The translations under genes were made by a program, and so were the position numbers. A stretch of 64,000 nt of DNA from Cellvibrio sp. OA-2007 (lineage in GTDB: Bacteria > Pseudomonadota > Gammaproteobacteria > Pseudomonadales > Cellvibrionaceae), in contig NZ_BBUL01000096.1 of the NCBI RefSeq assembly GCF_000953825.1, forward strand, positions 1-64,000, in the 5' to 3' direction. The notes below the pieces were generated by a model. That model was not told the origin of the DNA. It ran no database searches and was given only the letters and a program-made list of their open reading frames with translations. Below, in pieces: positions 58,540 to 64,000 of this stretch (its first letter is position 1; each line of letters opens with the position of its first letter).

Positions 58540-59331
58540 CTATTTGGGTGCTGTACCCAGTTGTTGTTTGATTTGCAAAAGTTCTCGATTAGTGCCACGA
58601 CGGAAAGCATCAATCGCCGCGATGGCCTCTTCATTGGTACGCAAGCGCGCGGCCAAACTATCCAGTGCAGTCATTTCTAGCTGCATCTTGGCCAACTCTT
58701 CTTTTAGATTTTGTACATTCTGGGATTGCTGACTAACACTGGTGCTCATGCCATCAATTTTTGCTGCAGCAGCATCAGCAACTGCTTTATTGGCAGCCAC
58801 TTCTTGTTTGAGCGAAGAGGCCAGAGTGCGAGCCTCAGCACCCACTTTTTGGGCATTAGCTGCATCGCGCGCAACTGCGGTCGTTTTTTCGGTATTTGCC
58901 GCAATCGCTTTGCGGTTGGTTTCAATCAACGCCGTAATACGACGCACTTCAGCATCCATTTTTTTCAAATTGGATTGCAAGGTGACTACCGAGGCACTGG
59001 ACTCTTCCGAGGTCAAACTCAGCTGCTGCTCCAAGCCTTTGATACGGACATCAGCCTGCTGCAACATCGCCTGCGCTTGAAACAATTGCCACCCCAAAAA
59101 GCTTGCTCCCCCAGCAGCAACCAATGCAATCACCAACGCTATAGCTGGCAAACTGCTAGACGGGGCAGCTGGCGCATACGCAGGTGTTGCTTGCGGAGTG
59201 GGCTTTCGCGCGGGGCGCGCTGGCGGCAAATCATCATCGTGGTCGCGCGCTGGTGGCTGCTGACGACGACTTGTGGATTCCGCTGGCTCAGATATTCCGC
59301 CAGTCGATAATGTGGGTTCTCTGCGTTCCAT
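58540..59331 (-). CDS. Unknown single-helix membrane protein with a coiled coil
   Basis: A 263-aa protein I do not recognise beyond its layout. Residues 1-60 are hydrophilic and rich in Pro, Arg and Ala; residues about 62-85 form a membrane helix (LPAIALVIALVAAGGASFLG). Residues 88-260 are alpha-helical with heptads, Ala-rich, and end with REL-LQIKQQLG. The layout is that of a scaffold or envelope protein with the coiled coil probably in the periplasm. There is no enzyme motif. It is monocistronic with its own terminator, between fumarase and sodB. Confidence 0.6.
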   Translation of the reverse strand: MERREPTLSTGGISEPAESTSRRQQPPARDHDDDLPPARPARKPTPQATPAYAPAAPSSSLPAIALVIALVAAGGASFLGWQLFQAQAMLQQADVRIKGLEQQLSLTSEESSASVVTLQSNLKKMDAEVRRITALIETNRKAIAANTEKTTAVARDAANAQKVGAEARTLASSLKQEVAANKAVADAAAAKIDGMSTSVSQQSQNVQNLKEELAKMQLEMTALDSLAARLRTNEEAIAAIDAFRRGTNRELLQIKQQLGTAPK

Positions 59332-59461
59332 AACAACAAATACCTTAGCGGTTAAGACGATGGATCAAATGGACGTTTAGTGTGCGCGCATTTTATAGCA
59401 GCGACCAGTACAAACATAGTTCAGCAGTATGGGATGACAGCAATATTTTATTTTGCGCCAT

Positions 59462-59490
59462 AAAAAAACGGGCGCGATGCCCGTTTTTTT
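59462..59490 (-). terminator. Intrinsic terminator of sodB
   Basis: AAAAAAACGGGC (59462-59473) pairs with GCCCGTTTTTTT (59479-59490), 5-base loop. It is 32 bp past the sodB stop and strong on either strand. Confidence 0.92.
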
Positions 59491-59521
59491 AATGCAAGTT
59501 CACCAATAAGCGGCGCCCTGA

Positions 59522-60106
59522 TTATTTTGCGAAATTTGCGTTCACAAATTCCCAGTTTACCAACGCCCAGAAAGCGTTCATGTAAGTTGGGCGCGCATTG
59601 CGGTAATCGATGTAATAAGCGTGCTCCCACAAATCCACAGTCAGGATGGGAGTAACAGATGCGTCGGTCAACGGAGTTGCAGCATTGCTGGTGTTAACTA
59701 TGGCAACAGAACCATCGGCTTTTTTCACCAACCAGGTCCAGCTTGAACCGAAATTGTTGATAGCAGATGCGGTGAACTCTTCTTTGAACTTGTCGAATGA
59801 ACCGAATGCTTTGTTGATTGCTTCTGCAACTGCACCAGTCGCTGCGCCGCCACCGTTAGGGCTCAGGCAGTGCCAGTAGAAAGTGTGGTTCCAGATTTGA
59901 GCAGCATTGTTGAACACACCGCCAGAAGAAGTTTTGATCACTTCTTCCAACGATTTACCTTCAAATTCGGTACCAGGAACCAGACCGTTCAACTTATCAA
60001 CATAAGTTTTGTGGTGTTTGCCGTGGTGAAATTCCAGAGTTTCTTGCGAAATATGAGGAGCCAAAGCGTCAATTGCATAAGGCAGTGCTGGTAATTCAAA
60101 AGCCAT
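59522..60106 (-). CDS. sodB: Iron superoxide dismutase
   Basis: Detoxifies superoxide to hydrogen peroxide and oxygen in the cytoplasm. The 194-aa protein has the metal ligands His in EFHHGKHHKTYVDKLN, His in WNHTFYWHCLSP and Asp/His in LTVDLWEHAYYIDYRN. The motif AAQIWNHTFYWHCL and the conserved Gln-rich pocket favour the iron form. AGGAG precedes the ATG. Confidence 0.94.
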   Translation of the reverse strand: MAFELPALPYAIDALAPHISQETLEFHHGKHHKTYVDKLNGLVPGTEFEGKSLEEVIKTSSGGVFNNAAQIWNHTFYWHCLSPNGGGAATGAVAEAINKAFGSFDKFKEEFTASAINNFGSSWTWLVKKADGSVAIVNTSNAATPLTDASVTPILTVDLWEHAYYIDYRNARPTYMNAFWALVNWEFVNANFAK

Positions 60107-60120
60107 GATGTTTCTCCTAA

Positions 60121-60155
60121 TTCACGGTTGTATAGATAGTTCACGCTTGTATAGA
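60121..60155. repeat. Imperfect tandem repeat in the sodB leader
   Basis: TTCACGGTTGTATAGAT (60121-60137) recurs from 60140 with one mismatch, period 19 bp, directly upstream of the sodB ribosome site. It duplicates a TATACA -10-like word on the minus strand. Confidence 0.6.
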
Positions 60156-60258
60156 TTCAATCTTTGTCAAAATCCGCCAGCGAATCATAACAATTAAATG
60201 AATTTGCGCTTATTAAAAATTCGCTATCGCTAACATTATTGTACGCATCAGCAAAAAC

Positions 60259-60285
60259 AATTACGGCCCACTAGGGGCCGTAATT
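60259..60285 (-). terminator. Intrinsic terminator of groEL
   Basis: AATTACGGCCC (60259-60269) pairs with GGGCCGTAATT (60275-60285), followed by T on the minus strand. It lies 16 bp past the groEL stop. Confidence 0.88.
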
Positions 60286-60300
60286 ATCGAGTGGTTCGGC

Positions 60301-61968
<1,668 letters not shown>

Positions 61969-62025
61969 TTAACACAGGGAAACCAACACTTGGCGGTTTC
62001 ACGTTAAATTCTTAAGGCAGTCGGA

Positions 62026-62316
62026 TTACACCAGAACCGCTTTGATATCGGACTCGCTCAGGATCACCAGCTCTTCGCCATCAATAGTGATGGTATCGCT
62101 GCCTGCATATTTGCCAAACACTACGACATCACCCACTTTTACATCCAAAGGACGCAGCTCACCGCTTGCCAGTACACGGCCATTACCTACAGCCAGCACT
62201 TCACCTTGGTTGGGTTTCTCTTTCGCTGCACCGGACAGGATGATACCGCCAGCGGTTTTGGTTTCTTCTTCTTTGCGACGAACAACAACGCGATCATGCA
62301 ACGGACGAATTTTCAT
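62026..62316 (-). CDS. groES: Co-chaperonin GroES
   Basis: The 10-kDa lid of GroEL. The 96-aa protein opens [18 protein letters not shown], with the mobile loop [15 protein letters not shown] that contacts GroEL. It heads the groES-groEL operon, under a heat-shock promoter. Confidence 0.97.
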   Translation of the reverse strand: MKIRPLHDRVVVRRKEEETKTAGGIILSGAAKEKPNQGEVLAVGNGRVLASGELRPLDVKVGDVVVFGKYAGSDTITIDGEELVILSESDIKAVLV

Positions 62317-62412
62317 GGAACTTTGTCTCCTAACAAAACAAGTTTAACGAGCTTGGAACCTGACTCTTGCCCACAGCAGTGCGATAGCAAGAGTACGGGC
62401 TCCGCGTGTGAC

Positions 62413-62440
62413 ATATAGGGACAACCAAAAAAGTTTCAAG
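62413..62440 (-). promoter_or_regulatory. Sigma-32 heat-shock promoter of groES-groEL
   Basis: On the minus strand CTTGAAA (62440-62434), a 13-bp spacer and CCCTATAT (62420-62413) match the sigma-32 consensus CTTGAAA-N13-17-CCCCATNT. Two more CTTGAAA copies lie upstream at 62456-62450 and 62471-62465, at 15-16 bp intervals. The leader would be about 90 nt. Confidence 0.82.
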
Positions 62441-62612
62441 CTAAAAAATTTTCAAGCTGACAATTTTCAAGGCTGCCATTAAAGCGGCCGCTCTACAGGG
62501 ATGAGCTCAGGTGCTCCCTGTAATACGGCAACCTAAATGCGGTGACACCTATCTGGGGTTAGGTTTGGGGATTTCAACGGAAGGAGGTGAAAATTCTTGT
62601 TTAGGCAGCGAT

Positions 62613-63146
62613 TTAGTCGTTTTTACGCTCAGTAGACGAGGTGGATTCGGGCTTCTGGTCAATAAGTATGCCTGTCCCATCTGATTCAGGTTCAACATTC
62701 GCAGCTCCTTGATGCTCATAAACATTGCCGGTTGAGCGGGTAAATCCACCAGTGCTAAAGGAGTGAAAGGCCTGACTATTATTAGCCGCCATCTTTGCCA
62801 GCCAACGCTTAAGCATTAAGCGGCGTACCAGTGGGATAAAACACAGCAATGCTAGTACATCACTGATAAAACCCGGAATGATTAACAGCACCGCGCCCAC
62901 GGCTTTAAACAGCCCGTCTGCCAGCGCTTGCGCGGGCAACTCGCCGCCGCTACGAACATTTTGTGCCGCACGCAACATGCTCGACGCACCCAAATAGCGC
63001 AGCAAGTTGATACCGAGAAAAATCATCGCCACCAGCCAGACAATAACCGCCAGTGCCCCTGTTTCGCCGCCGATTACAATCATCAACCAGAGTTCAAGGA
63101 AAGGTAATAACAACAGCGGGAGAATAGGCAGGCGCATTATCGGCAT
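62613..63146 (-). CDS. fxsA: FxsA family membrane protein
   Basis: A 177-aa inner-membrane protein with about four hydrophobic segments (PILPLLLLPFLELWLMI, GALAVIVWLVAMIFLGI, AVGAVLLIIPGFISDVLALL) and a hydrophilic tail. It matches FxsA, whose overexpression in E. coli relieves phage T7 exclusion by the F plasmid. fxsA lies beside groES in many gammaproteobacteria, as here (296-bp gap). The cellular role is unclear. Confidence 0.92.
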   Translation of the reverse strand: MPIMRLPILPLLLLPFLELWLMIVIGGETGALAVIVWLVAMIFLGINLLRYLGASSMLRAAQNVRSGGELPAQALADGLFKAVGAVLLIIPGFISDVLALLCFIPLVRRLMLKRWLAKMAANNSQAFHSFSTGGFTRSTGNVYEHQGAANVEPESDGTGILIDQKPESTSSTERKND

Positions 63147-63168
63147 CCAAAATAGTGAGGATGGCAGT

Positions 63169-64000
63169 TTACCACTTGTAACTTATGCCCAGCGACATAC
63201 GTGTATCTTTGCTCTGGCGTGTCGGCTGCGGATCTTTATCCAGCCAATAATCAACTTTGAATTCAGAATAAATACGCTTCAGGATCATCGAACTCAGTCC
63301 AGTCGATGTTTTCAGCTGCACATTCGGCTCGTCCTCAGTTGATTGCAGCATTTCATTGTTGTGAAAAAAGCCTACGCCCCAAGGCAAGTTATAGCGAAAA
63401 TCCAGCGCCGCTCCCAGCGCGACAAAGTCATCTTCCAGCGCATAATCGCCCACCAATCCATCCGGCAGCTGGTATGACTCATCGTGTAACGCCAAACCGG
63501 TTTTAAGCGATAAAGTCATGGTTTTGTTTTCAAAAAATTGATACCCCGCCCCTGAGCCAAGGCGCTCATAGGAGCGCATACCGCGTTGGGGATCTGCGCC
63601 CGCTAACAGGCTGTTGTACCAAAACCAATGCTCCCCCAAAAACCAATCGAGCGAATAATGTAGATTCCAGCGCTCCTGTGGCGCAGAAAAATTCCACGAA
63701 GCGCGCGCAAATTCACCGCCCGCCACATGGCGAAAATCATTGCGCCGCACCGTGATTTCACCCTGTGCATTCCACTCATCGCGCACCTCATTACCGCGCG
63801 AATAGGCGCCCCACAAGTTGAGACGCCCGTGGTGCACATAGGCGCCCTTTTTAAAATCCTCATAGGGCATAAGGGTTTTGATGCGCAGCAGTGAAGCGCG
63901 TTTTACACGATCAGATTCAGCGCAGCGATAGCGTAAATATTCAGCATCCATTGGCTCCAACTTGCAAGGCACATTATTGCCATTGATTTTCAGCGCAACA
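63169..64000 (-). CDS. DUF481-family outer-membrane protein (5' end outside window)
   Basis: At least 277 aa, with the frame open to the window edge, so the start is missing. Near the edge VALKINGNNVPCKLEPM fits the N-terminal part of DUF481 proteins. The rest is beta-barrel-like, with alternating strands (WNAQGEITVRRND, GSGAGYQFFENKTMTLSLKTG) and the C-terminal MSLGISYKW, an aromatic end typical of outer-membrane proteins. DUF481 proteins are salt-stress-linked in some bacteria, without a defined function. It is 22 bp upstream of fxsA. Confidence 0.82.
   Translation of the reverse strand, partial: VALKINGNNVPCKLEPMDAEYLRYRCAESDRVKRASLLRIKTLMPYEDFKKGAYVHHGRLNLWGAYSRGNEVRDEWNAQGEITVRRNDFRHVAGGEFARASWNFSAPQERWNLHYSLDWFLGEHWFWYNSLLAGADPQRGMRSYERLGSGAGYQFFENKTMTLSLKTGLALHDESYQLPDGLVGDYALEDDFVALGAALDFRYNLPWGVGFFHNNEMLQSTEDEPNVQLKTSTGLSSMILKRIYSEFKVDYWLDKDPQPTRQSKDTRMSLGISYKW

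Overview
The window looks like chromosomal core sequence of a Cellvibrio-like gammaproteobacterium (order Cellvibrionales). The evidence is a mid-GC genome, serine-rich linkers in secreted and lipid-anchored proteins, a modular GH18 chitinase, and Pseudomonas-like gene order (mazG-relA-rlmD-cysM-gacS and recO-era-rnc-lepB-lepA-mucD). There are no rRNA or tRNA genes, insertion sequences or CRISPR arrays.

Layout. 1-0.5 kb: N-terminal part of an HD-GYP c-di-GMP phosphodiesterase carrying a G13 tract. 0.7-10.8 kb: mazG, relA, rlmD, a CotH-kinase lipoprotein, cysM, and a gacS/barA hybrid kinase broken by a frameshift in a GT repeat. 10.9-18.3 kb: recO, era, rnc, DUF4845, lepB, lepA, degP/mucD. 18.4-30.4 kb: MotY-like protein, pyrC, rnt, MaoC hydratase, universal stress protein, chitinase with a long regulated leader, djlA, selO, gloA and an Omp85-like barrel. 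30.5-39.7 kb: complete cbb3 oxidase block (ccoNOQP-ccoGHIS plus a SafE-like protein) preceded by a perfect Anr/FNR box. 39.7-43.4 kb: argG, sbcB, carbonic anhydrase. 43.6-56.5 kb: a degenerate PAS sensor kinase convergent with a ten-gene chemosensory operon. 56.8-64 kb: fumarase, an unknown coiled-coil protein, sodB, groEL-groES with a sigma-32 promoter, fxsA and a DUF481 outer-membrane protein.

The most interesting region is 43.6-56.5 kb. The operon has the gene order of the Pseudomonas che2/Aer2 system. Its soluble receptor has two near-identical PAS domains, each with the histidine/tryptophan pair (49 residues apart) of the Aer2 haem pocket, and it ends in a CheR-tether pentapeptide (EWEQF). 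The first gene is a receptor-like protein with a CheZ-like D-x-x-x-Q phosphatase motif, and no separate cheZ is present. A response-regulator/PP2C phosphatase and a STAS protein, which form a partner-switch pair, are embedded in the same operon. The neighbouring sensor has a FixL-like PAS but has lost its phospho-acceptor histidine. Together with the Anr-controlled cbb3 oxidase this suggests an oxygen-sensing theme. The receptor and operon identities rest on sequence motifs; haem binding, phosphatase activity and partner switching are inferences.
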